From positions 248,001 through 312,000 of the forward strand of contig NZ_BMLS01000003.1 of assembly GCF_014645355.1 (NCBI RefSeq): 64,000 nt of DNA. Direction: 5' to 3'. Of the stretch, positions 35,597 to 43,625 are shown one piece after another. Below the pieces are notes generated by a model. That model did not search any database, was not told where the DNA came from, and saw nothing but the letters and a program-made list of their open reading frames with translations. This stretch comes from Bowmanella pacifica (GTDB lineage: Bacteria; Pseudomonadota; Gammaproteobacteria; Enterobacterales; Alteromonadaceae). Position 1 is the stretch's first letter. Each line of letters begins with the position of its first letter. The translations under genes were made by a program, and so were the position numbers.

Positions 35597-36292
35597 TTAG
35601 AATTCATACTCCAGTACAAATCTTAGCGTATGATCTTTGCCGATACCGCTGACTTCGGAAATAAAGCCTAGTTCCCATTTCAACTGGCGTTGTCCGTCAA
35701 AACGTTGCACGCCCATCAGGGCCGGACCAATGCCAACAAAGTCCTCGCCCATAAAAACTTCAATTGACGGCTGAACTTGTGGTTTCCAACGAAATCGGTA
35801 CTGCATGCGGAATTCGGTTTCAAATTCATCATGTAATGCCTTACCCCATTCATACACCAAAAACCAGTTTAAGGTCAGGCTGTTGCGGCCAAATTCTTTT
35901 TCCATCACCAAACCTGAGGTGGCCTCCCAGGCATCCTGCTTGTGCTGTTTTTCCAACTCAAACACCAGCCCCCAGTCAGCCCAGTATCGGCCCTGATCGG
36001 TCAGCATCCAGCGACTCTCAAGCTCATAGGCTTGCAAGCCAAAATTATCATCGCTGTCGCGCTCTCCGACAATGTACGCCTCTAAGGTGACGTACTCGGA
36101 TAATGAGTGACCATAGCCGATACGCTGTGCCAGGACATTGCGATCATCGTTCTGACGCGACATAAAACGCCATTCCAGTCGCTGCTCATCGGGTAGCACA
36201 TTGGGGTGATAGACCTTGTCCACCACGTAACCATCGGCTTGTGCCAGGCAACACGTCAGCAATAAGGCCGTTGCCAATAATTGATTTTTCAT
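35597..36292 (-). CDS. Predicted outer-membrane beta-barrel protein of unknown function
   Basis: A 231-residue exported protein with a signal peptide (cleavage near AQADG, residue 19-20). The remainder alternates aromatic and polar residues in about ten short strands and ends in a terminal Phe (FVLEYEF), as barrel proteins do. The ATG overlaps the FTR1-like stop (ATGA), so the two are co-translated. I do not recognise a named family with confidence. The fixed position after an FTR1-like and a cupredoxin-like gene suggests it is the outer-membrane part of that module. Confidence 0.75.
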   Translation of the reverse strand: MKNQLLATALLLTCCLAQADGYVVDKVYHPNVLPDEQRLEWRFMSRQNDDRNVLAQRIGYGHSLSEYVTLEAYIVGERDSDDNFGLQAYELESRWMLTDQGRYWADWGLVFELEKQHKQDAWEATSGLVMEKEFGRNSLTLNWFLVYEWGKALHDEFETEFRMQYRFRWKPQVQPSIEVFMGEDFVGIGPALMGVQRFDGQRQLKWELGFISEVSGIGKDHTLRFVLEYEF

Positions 36293-37074
36293 ACTTCCCC
36301 CTTTGCAGCCATAGGCGAGCGGGACGGGTGAACGCGTCGGTAAAGCCAGCTAAAAGGCAGTACAACGGCTAACAAATAAACACATAGTTGCCATAAACCC
36401 GGTGCTGCCTCATACCCCATCAGGGAATTCAGCAAATGCCCCAGTTCCGAATTATCCGCAATCCACTGACTGGTATCCCAGATGGGCGTCATAGGCGGCA
36501 GCAAATCTACCTGGGTCAGCAAATTCAAGGCATAGCTCAACTGCCCGGCGCCCCACATCAGCATCAGTAAGGCGCCAGGTAATTTATACCCTGCAGCCAG
36601 CCACTGACGACACAGAATATGCAGCAGTACGGCCACACTCATACACACCGCTCCGCCGAGTATGGTGCCCATAATCAGCGCCAATGGTGTTTGCTCATGG
36701 GTCCAATAACTAAAGAAGTACACCAGAAAGTTGGCGCCATCCATAGCCAGAACCAGTGACACCATGGCAATCGCCGACCAACGCCATCCCTGTGGCCGTA
36801 AACTGAACTGGCAATGCAGATTCACCAACAGCAGCGCAAACATGGCCACCTGGCAACTGAAAATAAACACCTCAACCCCGGCACCTTCAAGCAGTTCGCT
36901 GAGATTGTCTACCGCATGGGTCAACGCCAGGCTGCCCAAAAGCCCCAGTGCCAACGCCCATCCCAACCAGTTAATCTGTCGCTGTGAGTGATTAGCCACA
37001 GCCAACAACATGCTCACCAGCACAAATACAGGCAGTGCATCGCGCAAAAACAGGATCACCGAGTTAATTAGCAT
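36289..37074 (-). CDS. FTR1/EfeU-like membrane protein lacking both REXXE iron motifs
   Basis: The 261-residue, seven-helix protein aligns with EfeU over its length: LINSVILFLRDALPVFVL at the start and LLNSLMGYEAAP near the end match EfeU's MLREGLEAALIV and LMEGIFGYQEAP. In FTR1/EfeU, the two REXXE motifs bind Fe(III) and are essential. Here the first is RDALP and the second is MDGAN, so no acidic pair remains in either. The ATG at 37074 has AGGAG at good spacing and overlaps the cupredoxin gene by 11 bases; a start at 37146 lies inside that gene. Iron permease activity is doubtful. Confidence 0.85.
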   Translation of the reverse strand: MLINSVILFLRDALPVFVLVSMLLAVANHSQRQINWLGWALALGLLGSLALTHAVDNLSELLEGAGVEVFIFSCQVAMFALLLVNLHCQFSLRPQGWRWSAIAMVSLVLAMDGANFLVYFFSYWTHEQTPLALIMGTILGGAVCMSVAVLLHILCRQWLAAGYKLPGALLMLMWGAGQLSYALNLLTQVDLLPPMTPIWDTSQWIADNSELGHLLNSLMGYEAAPGLWQLCVYLLAVVLPFSWLYRRVHPSRSPMAAKGEV

Positions 37075-37414
37075 CACTGATCTCCTGCTTAACGGCAACC
37101 ACCTGACCGCGGGCAGTATTGGGATTAAACTCACCAAAAAAGTCATACACGCCGGGTTTAAGCGGTCCGATGTACACCGTGGCTTTGCGCTTGGGGAAAA
37201 TCACTTTTTCACGGTTGAGATCAAAACTGTCGAATTCTTCTGGGGTGTCATCCTGGTTATGGATCACCAGCTTCACTTTGCGCCCTGCCGGCACTTCTAA
37301 TCTGGCCGGATAAAACAGATGCTCCTTGAGCACCAGTTCAAACTCGTCTACCTCTGCCTGGCAGGGCAAGCCAAGCACTAGCAACATACCAATGGTAAGG
37401 CGCCCCTTAGCCAT
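37064..37414 (-). CDS. Periplasmic cupredoxin-fold protein without copper ligands
   Basis: A 116-residue exported protein, signal peptide about residues 1-20. The beta-sandwich has the cupredoxin_1 pattern seen next to FTR1/EfeU permeases (VPAGRKVKLVIHNQDDTPEEF, then GPLKPGVYDFFGEFNP). After the signal peptide there are two His, no Cys and no Met, so a type 1 copper centre cannot form. The ATG at 37414 follows GGGAGGG and overlaps the end of the histidine kinase gene by 8 bases; the longer open frame to 37594 is antisense-like extension in kinase sequence. It likely partners with the FTR1-like protein. Confidence 0.85.
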   Translation of the reverse strand: MAKGRLTIGMLLVLGLPCQAEVDEFELVLKEHLFYPARLEVPAGRKVKLVIHNQDDTPEEFDSFDLNREKVIFPKRKATVYIGPLKPGVYDFFGEFNPNTARGQVVAVKQEISDAN

Positions 37415-38726
37415 GTTGCCCTCCCGTTGCGGTAAACTGCACCTCAACACGCAGTCCGCCCAGCTGCGCTGAGCGCAGTAAACGGATATGGGCGCCGTAC
37501 AACTCCACAATATGCTTGACGATAGCCAGCCCCAAGCCACATCCAATGCTGCCCGATTGGTGACGGTCGCCCCCGACCCGATAGAAACGTTCAAACACTC
37601 GCTCGTACTCCGACTCAGCCAAGCCTGGACCAGAATCCTCGACCACTAGCAAAACGCCTTCTGGACCTTTATCGATATTCACCTCTATCTGACTGCCGAC
37701 CGGGCTGTATTTACTGGCGTTAGAAACCAGATTCTGCACGAGCACATTCAATGAAAACGCATCACCTAGCATGGAAGTCGCAGTACCAGACAGGCCAATC
37801 TGCTGTTGCTTGGCCTGTAGCTGCGGATACAAATTGGCAATGCAGGTCTGGCATAGACGATACAAATCAACCTCAACCCACTTCACACTAAAATGTTCCG
37901 GATTAGTGCGGTTAAGCAGCAAAATCTGATCGACCACATGCCCCATTCTCTCTACGCCATCCCGCAGCAATGTCATATTGGCAGACTCAGTTCCCAGCTC
38001 CTGAGCCAAATTATGGCAATTGATTTTCAGAACACTCAGGGGCGTGCGAAGCTCATGCGCTGCATCGGAAGCAAAGCGCCGCTCCCGGGCAAAAGCAGCA
38101 TCAAGACGAACCAGCAAGCCATTAATGGTTTTCAACACTGGCTGAAGTTCAATGGGTGGCTGGCTTAGTGCCACGGGACTCAGATCATCCGGTTTCTTTT
38201 GCTTTAACGCATCAGATAAGCCCACTAAGGGTCTTAAGCCCTGCTTCACAGCAAGTGAAATCAGTAACGCCAACAACGGCAGGCTGAAGACCAAAGGCTG
38301 AACCGCGGCCAACACCAATTCATCTGCCAATTCGTAGCGATGACTGAGAGGCTGCGCCAGCATCAGCCAATGCTGTGAGTCTGGATAGTAACGCGCCAGC
38401 GTTCGCCAGCGCTGGCCGGAGAAGTTTTCATCCCGAAATCCCAGTTCAAAGCGGGTAATGGGGGCTTCTGGGCTGTTAAAAGAATGCAGCAGTAATTCAT
38501 CATTCTGCCAGATCTGCAAAATCATCTCGGACTCTTTGCTCAGTCGCCCAAGCTGAATGGTTAACTGCATGGTTTCCAGCGTGTCGGCCATCGCGACCAA
38601 CTGACTGTCAAACAAACTGGTGGCGCGCGCCATACTGCCCCGATAGCCTTTTATGGCCGCAAAAAAGAGCACCAGGGTGATCACCGAGAGCAGTATAAGT
38701 ACCAGATAACGACGGATGGAGGTCAT
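37407..38726 (-). CDS. Sensor histidine kinase, QseC/PmrB-like
   Basis: A 439-residue membrane kinase. Helix 1 is at about 7-25, and the periplasmic domain of about 120 residues begins with LFDSQLVAMADTL, close to QseC's LFDTQL. Helix 2 is near 140-162, then a HAMP-like linker and H-box SDAAHELRTPLSVLK. The N-box LVSNASKYSP and the glycine boxes DSGPGL and GCGLGLAIV follow. I see no ExxE iron motif like that of Salmonella PmrB in the periplasmic part. Its ATG overlaps the regulator's TGA. It should phosphorylate that regulator. The stimulus is unknown. Confidence 0.94.
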   Translation of the reverse strand: MTSIRRYLVLILLSVITLVLFFAAIKGYRGSMARATSLFDSQLVAMADTLETMQLTIQLGRLSKESEMILQIWQNDELLLHSFNSPEAPITRFELGFRDENFSGQRWRTLARYYPDSQHWLMLAQPLSHRYELADELVLAAVQPLVFSLPLLALLISLAVKQGLRPLVGLSDALKQKKPDDLSPVALSQPPIELQPVLKTINGLLVRLDAAFARERRFASDAAHELRTPLSVLKINCHNLAQELGTESANMTLLRDGVERMGHVVDQILLLNRTNPEHFSVKWVEVDLYRLCQTCIANLYPQLQAKQQQIGLSGTATSMLGDAFSLNVLVQNLVSNASKYSPVGSQIEVNIDKGPEGVLLVVEDSGPGLAESEYERVFERFYRVGGDRHQSGSIGCGLGLAIVKHIVELYGAHIRLLRSAQLGGLRVEVQFTATGGQHG

Positions 38727-39379
38727 TTGTTTATTGTGTAGCCCACGCCCCGAATGGTTTGAATAAAGCCAACAGGTAATTTTTTCCGCAAATGATGTAT
38801 ATGCACTTCGACAGCATTACTGGCCACTTCTTCGCCCCATTCATACAGGCGGCTCTCAAGCTGTTCACGGGACTGAATGCGGCCGGCATTTTCAATCAAT
38901 GCCTTAGCTAACATATATTCGCGCCGGGATAAGGCCAGCGGTTGCTGCGCCACCAGCACTTTGTGTGCCAAGGTATCCAAAGTCACATTGCCAATGTTGA
39001 TACAGTTGTCATCAGAGGTGCCCAAACGCCGGGCAATAACCCGTATACGAGCCAGCAACTCGGGAACATCGAAGGGCTTGGCCAAATAATCATCGGCCCC
39101 TAAATCCAGCCCTTTTATCTTATCCGCGGTACTGTCTCTGGCGGTCAGTACCAAAATAGGCGTCCCCAAACGCTGCTGTCTGGCTTGTTTTAATATTTCA
39201 ATGCCATCTAAGTCAGGTAAACCTAAATCCAAAATGGCCATATCCGCCTGCTTGGCTTGCAAGGCCGCTAATCCCTGCCGGCCGCTGCTAAGATGGTCAA
39301 CGGCAAAGCCCTCACTACGCAGAGCGTGAACCAAGCCGGCAGCCAGCTGCATATCATCTTCGATCAGTAAAAGTCTCAT
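38723..39379 (-). CDS. OmpR-family response regulator, PmrA/QseB-like
   Basis: A 218-residue regulator with a receiver domain (acidic pocket EDD at 7-9, phosphoacceptor in LDLGLPDLDG, TARD, and KPF lysine) and a C-terminal winged helix ending GVGYTINK. The stretch DKIKGLDLGADDYLAKPF tracks PmrA closely. PmrA/QseB proteins bind paired TTAAG half-sites. Two such boxes lie before this operon and before the BamA-like-dgkA-eptA operon, so it probably controls both. It overlaps the TPR gene upstream and the kinase gene downstream by ATGA. Confidence 0.94.
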   Translation of the reverse strand: MRLLLIEDDMQLAAGLVHALRSEGFAVDHLSSGRQGLAALQAKQADMAILDLGLPDLDGIEILKQARQQRLGTPILVLTARDSTADKIKGLDLGADDYLAKPFDVPELLARIRVIARRLGTSDDNCINIGNVTLDTLAHKVLVAQQPLALSRREYMLAKALIENAGRIQSREQLESRLYEWGEEVASNAVEVHIHHLRKKLPVGFIQTIRGVGYTINK

Positions 39380-40017
39380 CGGTCCAACAGTTTGCTATTG
39401 ATTCTTGCCAGCATGGTAGAGGCCTGACGTAAATTCAAGAAATACAAGGGGTCTTCGTTATCTGGGGCGCTATTAACGGCAATCAGCAGATGTTGCCTGG
39501 CCGTTTCGGTTTGCCCACTGTCTACATAGTAGCGTGCCGCAGCCAAGTGATTGGCGACATGTTCAGGGCCCACCACCAAGGCTTCCTGTATAAGCTGTTT
39601 AGCCTTACGCCTATCACCAAAAGACAACGGCCAGGGCGGGGTCTCAAGATATAACAGCGCCAACTCTGCCAGCGCTTCTCCGTCGGCCACATACACATCC
39701 AAATGGGCGGCTCGGGTCAGCGCATCCCGGGCGGCACGGGCCGCTCTAAGCTGTGCCAGCCCGCCTGATTGGCGGGCCAGTTCGTGGTTAATACGTCCTA
39801 AAACCAGCCAATTGATAGCACACTGCGCACATTGGTGGGTGTATTTCTCGGCTTCCTGTTGCAAACGGGCTAACGTCCTCAGCACGTTTGCATCATCCAC
39901 CTCGTCCATTGAAGCGGCTAATTGTGTCAGCAATGGCGTCGCTACCTGTTGCGCCTGAACCGTAGCCGCCAATTGGCAGGCCAGGCAAAGCATCAGTCCT
40001 CTTACCCAGTTGTTCAT
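39376..40017 (-). CDS. Exported TPR-like protein of unknown function
   Basis: A 213-residue protein with a signal peptide (about 1-22, cleavage near VQAQ). Helical repeats follow, with TPR character most visible in the last third (HVANHLAAARYYVDSGQTETARQHLL). A CAQCA pair of cysteines lies near residue 62. It is the first gene of the PmrA/PmrB-like operon, directly behind the PmrA-type box, and overlaps the regulator gene. A periplasmic accessory or signal-input role is possible. I do not recognise the family. Confidence 0.75.
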   Translation of the reverse strand: MNNWVRGLMLCLACQLAATVQAQQVATPLLTQLAASMDEVDDANVLRTLARLQQEAEKYTHQCAQCAINWLVLGRINHELARQSGGLAQLRAARAARDALTRAAHLDVYVADGEALAELALLYLETPPWPLSFGDRRKAKQLIQEALVVGPEHVANHLAAARYYVDSGQTETARQHLLIAVNSAPDNEDPLYFLNLRQASTMLARINSKLLDR

Positions 40018-40066
40018 CGCAATTACCCTGGTTTTACTCAGCTTGCTGCGACTCTAAAACATTTCC

Positions 40067-40083
40067 CTTAACAGAATATTAAG
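40067..40083 (-). promoter_or_regulatory. PmrA/QseB-type box before the TPR-regulator-kinase operon
   Basis: On the minus strand the sequence reads CTTAAT-ATTCT-GTTAAG, two half-sites spaced by five bases, matching the PmrA consensus at 11 of 12 positions. It overlaps the stop codon of the upstream GGDEF gene. TTTAGA lies about 10 bases further on as a candidate -10. Positive autoregulation is a reasonable reading. Confidence 0.6.
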
Positions 40084-41899
40084 TCAGGACAGGCTGCTGA
40101 ACACCTTGCATACGCTTTTCCTGCGCCATGGCCAAAACAAGCCCCTGATAAAGCGCGCCGACATCATCGGCGGCTTCATCCAGAATCATTAATGAATAGC
40201 GTACCTGTAAATTCACGGTTTGCCCTGATACCGTTTCAAACGCGGTCTGGGTCAGGCTTAAAATCAGGCTCTCGATATGCGCCTTGGCACGAATCTCATC
40301 TATATCGTTCAGGCAAACTAAAAATTCCTGGCTGCCCATACGTCCTAGCACATCCCCTACCCGACAGGCCTGGCGTAATATGTCGGCCACCTGTTTGAGT
40401 ACCTTCTCCACACTACCATGGCCACAGGTCAGGTTGATGCCATCGAGGCCGTCTAATTCAATTAAGCTAAGGGCATGCACCCTCAGCACCGACGGCCGAC
40501 TAAAGCTTTTTAGTTTGTCCATTGCGGCACTGCCCGTTAACAGTCCGGTATGTTGGTCCCGTTGCCGCTCTGCACGACGACGGCGGTAATACAACCAGGC
40601 CAGCAGTCCCATCAGGGCAGCCATCACCGACAAGGCCGCCACCAAACGCATGGTCGCGACAGCTTCTTGTTTTTTGACCTGCTCTAGACTGGACTCCAAG
40701 GCCACTATGTCGGACAACATCTGCGCAACCCCCAGTATCTTCGAGGACGATTGCTGGATTTCAAACAAGCGCCGACTGACGCGATCATAGCGTTTAAATA
40801 CCGCATAGGCGGCATCAGACTGCCCCAATGCATGATAACCATTAACCAACAAACGCAAATACGCCAGATCTTCCGACTGCTGATAGGGTCGTTGTGGCAT
40901 TTCCAAGGCAATATAATCACGCAAACAACGCAGATCTAAATCCACCAGACAGGCTTCTGCCTGCATTCTGCGATAAATGGTATCCATATCCGGATGGGAC
41001 AAATCAGGCAAAAACACAGCCCATCTTGCCAGGCTGTCTTTTAGCAGTTGCTGATCCCCTTGATAGAGCGCATAACCGGCCTGTGCCTGCTGCACCCAGG
41101 CATTGCTCAGTGCGGTATTCACCTGACTATTTTGTTTAATCAACTCAGCGAGGGCCTGATGGGCCTGTTCAACCCGACCGCCATGAAGATAAGCGTTAAT
41201 GGCATTAAAAAGCGGCATTAGCAGGGTTTCTCCCTGATAAGCACCCTGAGACATTTGATACGACTTCATGTACTGGTCACCAGCCAGTTCATGCTGACCA
41301 ATCAGTGCATACAAGTTACCGATATTATTGAAAATATCCGACCTCACCGCCTGGTCTTCAGCGGTCGAATAGCGCTCCAGCAAGGCATACAATTTAGCCA
41401 GACTTTTATCAATGTGCTGTTCGTCAATATCGCAGGTGGAGGTCAACTCTAATTGCGCGCCCAATAAAATAGACTGAGAGTCAACGCGTAAGGCCTCTTG
41501 CTCGGCGGCGCGGTAATAGTCACACCGCTGTTGGGCATCACTACTGCTGGTGACAATACCAGCCAAATACAATGCGTAGGCCAGGTTCTCTGAATCATCC
41601 GACGGCGGAGAATCATTCAGCATCTGTGCAAGTAACTCGCCGGCCTCTTCCAACTTACCGCCACAGGCCAGAAACTGCGCCTTACGCACCTGCAGATAGA
41701 ATACCTTGGAGCGTGGCAGATTATTGCCCAGCAGATGTTGTTCTATCTGTGCGGCTTGTTCATCTGTTGGGCACTCATAATTATCCGCTTGTAGAGAACG
41801 AACCAGCCCCTCGGCCGTCGATGCCGCATGCACGGTACCTCCCCAGGCAAGCGATATACAGCCCAGTAAACAGAATAAGCGCGAAGCTCCTTTAGTCAT
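40079..41899 (-). CDS. TPR protein with membrane anchor and degenerate GGDEF domain
   Basis: A 606-residue protein: signal peptide (about 1-25), periplasmic TPR-like helical repeats to about 410, one transmembrane helix (VAALSVMAALMGLLAWLYY), and a cytoplasmic GGDEF-type domain. In that domain the active-site signature reads GSQEF instead of GGDEF and the usual DxLTGLxNR start reads HTGLLTGSA. Diguanylate cyclase activity is therefore unlikely; GTP or c-di-GMP sensing, or a structural role, is possible. The stop overlaps the PmrA-type box of the next operon. Confidence 0.88.
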   Translation of the reverse strand: MTKGASRLFCLLGCISLAWGGTVHAASTAEGLVRSLQADNYECPTDEQAAQIEQHLLGNNLPRSKVFYLQVRKAQFLACGGKLEEAGELLAQMLNDSPPSDDSENLAYALYLAGIVTSSSDAQQRCDYYRAAEQEALRVDSQSILLGAQLELTSTCDIDEQHIDKSLAKLYALLERYSTAEDQAVRSDIFNNIGNLYALIGQHELAGDQYMKSYQMSQGAYQGETLLMPLFNAINAYLHGGRVEQAHQALAELIKQNSQVNTALSNAWVQQAQAGYALYQGDQQLLKDSLARWAVFLPDLSHPDMDTIYRRMQAEACLVDLDLRCLRDYIALEMPQRPYQQSEDLAYLRLLVNGYHALGQSDAAYAVFKRYDRVSRRLFEIQQSSSKILGVAQMLSDIVALESSLEQVKKQEAVATMRLVAALSVMAALMGLLAWLYYRRRRAERQRDQHTGLLTGSAAMDKLKSFSRPSVLRVHALSLIELDGLDGINLTCGHGSVEKVLKQVADILRQACRVGDVLGRMGSQEFLVCLNDIDEIRAKAHIESLILSLTQTAFETVSGQTVNLQVRYSLMILDEAADDVGALYQGLVLAMAQEKRMQGVQQPVLT

Positions 41900-42094
41900 T
41901 CATTCAGGTGCCGGTTGCAGCGATACGTGCCCCATTGTAGCCAGACTATTCGTATAATAGAAGCAAGTACCTGATAGATTGGCATTTATTAACCGTTGTT
42001 TGTCTTCAGCACATGCTTATAAGCAGGATAAGGCCATAGATAAAAGGCTGTAAAACTCACCTTCGCGCTTGCTCTACAGGTGAAAACACATTGG

Positions 42095-42781
42095 CTAATG
42101 ATCACGACGCTGAGAAGACCAGTCTCGTTCAGCGTCATCAGGCAGTTGCTGCCACTGATCACCAATAAGTGGATCCGGCTCCTCATCTTCCACCATAACG
42201 ACCGGCTCCTCCACCGGCTTTGGATCCCGGCGTTGAAACAACACCGACGCCAGGGTGCCGGCAACAGCGCCGAAAAAGTGATATTCAAAGGATATTTGTG
42301 GCTCGGTGGGAAAAATACTCATCACCATTCCACCGTACAGGAAAAAACCTACCATCATTAGCGCTACCGAAAGCTTATCGCGCCGGATGATGCTGGCGAC
42401 CAGCAGGTAGAAAAACATACCGTGAACTACACCGCTCACCCCGACATGGGGCGCCTGTCTGGCGAAACACCAGACACCCATTCCGGAAAGCAGCCAAATA
42501 AGTAGCAAGGCTGGCTTCCAGGAGCGCGGATAGCCATAGAGTAGTAAGGTCCCTAGCACCAATACAGGCAGACTGTTACTAAACAGATGTGAGTAAGAGC
42601 CATGCAACAAGGGGGCGGTAATAATTCCCACCAACCCTGCCACACTGCCAGGAACCAATGCCAGTGCTGACAGATCCAAAGCAAAGAAAGTCTCGGCCAG
42701 TTTTACCCACCACAGAAAGCACAGTGACAAGCAGGCTATGAGCATAGCCCGCCCGAGGCTGGCCGGTTTGGTCTGTGGCAT
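42095..42781 (-). CDS. Rhomboid family intramembrane serine protease
   Basis: A 228-residue polytopic protein. The catalytic serine sits in HVGVSGVVHG (GxSG) and the catalytic His in EYHFFGAVAG. HGSYSHLFSN provides the oxyanion HxxxN region. It has six or seven helices and an acidic cytosolic tail (EEPVVMVEDEEPDP). The ATG at 42781 follows GGAG by seven bases; an upstream TTG adds six residues. It cleaves transmembrane substrates. The substrate is not predictable from context. Confidence 0.92.
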   Translation of the reverse strand: MPQTKPASLGRAMLIACLSLCFLWWVKLAETFFALDLSALALVPGSVAGLVGIITAPLLHGSYSHLFSNSLPVLVLGTLLLYGYPRSWKPALLLIWLLSGMGVWCFARQAPHVGVSGVVHGMFFYLLVASIIRRDKLSVALMMVGFFLYGGMVMSIFPTEPQISFEYHFFGAVAGTLASVLFQRRDPKPVEEPVVMVEDEEPDPLIGDQWQQLPDDAERDWSSQRRDH

Positions 42782-42897
42782 TGTGCGCTCCGCTATCAAG
42801 CTATAACTGTATATATAGGGTTTGAATAGCCAAGTTAAAACCCAATGAGGGCAAAGTTTGTGCTATCAACAGGCCACAACTCACGCCGCTATTCAGA

Positions 42898-43449
42898 CTA
42901 CAGCGCGAAATCCTGACGAAGCAAACCATAGAGTGCAGAATCAGACATATGCCCATCGACTATCCAGCGCTGAGGTAGGTAACCTTCTTGTTGAAAACCC
43001 AGTCTTTGCAGGGCCTTGGCCGATCCCAGATTCTCTGGGTCGATCTCCGCCTCTAGGCGGTTCAAATTCAACTGCGAAAACGCAAAATCTAGTAGCAGTC
43101 GGCCAGCTTCCTGAATATAGCCTTTACCCCAGAATTCCACTCCTAAACCAAAACCAATCTCGGCCCGCCGCGAGTCGGGTTGTATATGCCACAACATGCA
43201 CTTTCCCATCAACGCGTCAGTGTTTTTATCAACAATAGCGAAAACATACTGCGCTTCCAGCTCCATGGCCTGCTGCGTATCAGCAATATACTGGTGTGCG
43301 TCACTTATGTCCTTCCAGGGCGGCGTGTACCAATAGGTCATAACCTGAGGATCGGAAAAGATCTTAAATAACGCCTCTGCATCCCCTGCAACCAAAGGCC
43401 GTAAAACTAGCCGCTCACTTGTCAGCGCCAATATTGGAACACCTGGCAT
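42898..43449 (-). CDS. GNAT acetyltransferase, RimJ/RimL type
   Basis: A 183-residue GNAT protein. LTSERLVLRPLVAGDAEALFKIFSD at the start and EIGFGLGVEFWGKGYIQEA, the acetyl-CoA pyrophosphate loop region, are standard for the RimJ/RimL/ribosomal-protein and small-molecule group. LEAEIDPENLGSAKALQRLGF follows. AAGGAG precedes the ATG. The substrate (protein N-terminus, amino acid or antibiotic) cannot be assigned. Confidence 0.92.
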   Translation of the reverse strand: MPGVPILALTSERLVLRPLVAGDAEALFKIFSDPQVMTYWYTPPWKDISDAHQYIADTQQAMELEAQYVFAIVDKNTDALMGKCMLWHIQPDSRRAEIGFGLGVEFWGKGYIQEAGRLLLDFAFSQLNLNRLEAEIDPENLGSAKALQRLGFQQEGYLPQRWIVDGHMSDSALYGLLRQDFAL

Positions 43450-43625
43450 AAAGGCTCTCCTTGTATAAGTTACCTGGCCTTGTCAATGCGGCCTGAGGCG
43501 GTGTATTTCAATCCACACCGGGTTTATTAAATATTTATGACCCCATTGATCTGCAGTAAGAAGCTGCTAGTTTGACTGATCATTCAGGGAAACACCCCAA
43601 AGGCAGTCATAATGCCGGTGCAGCA

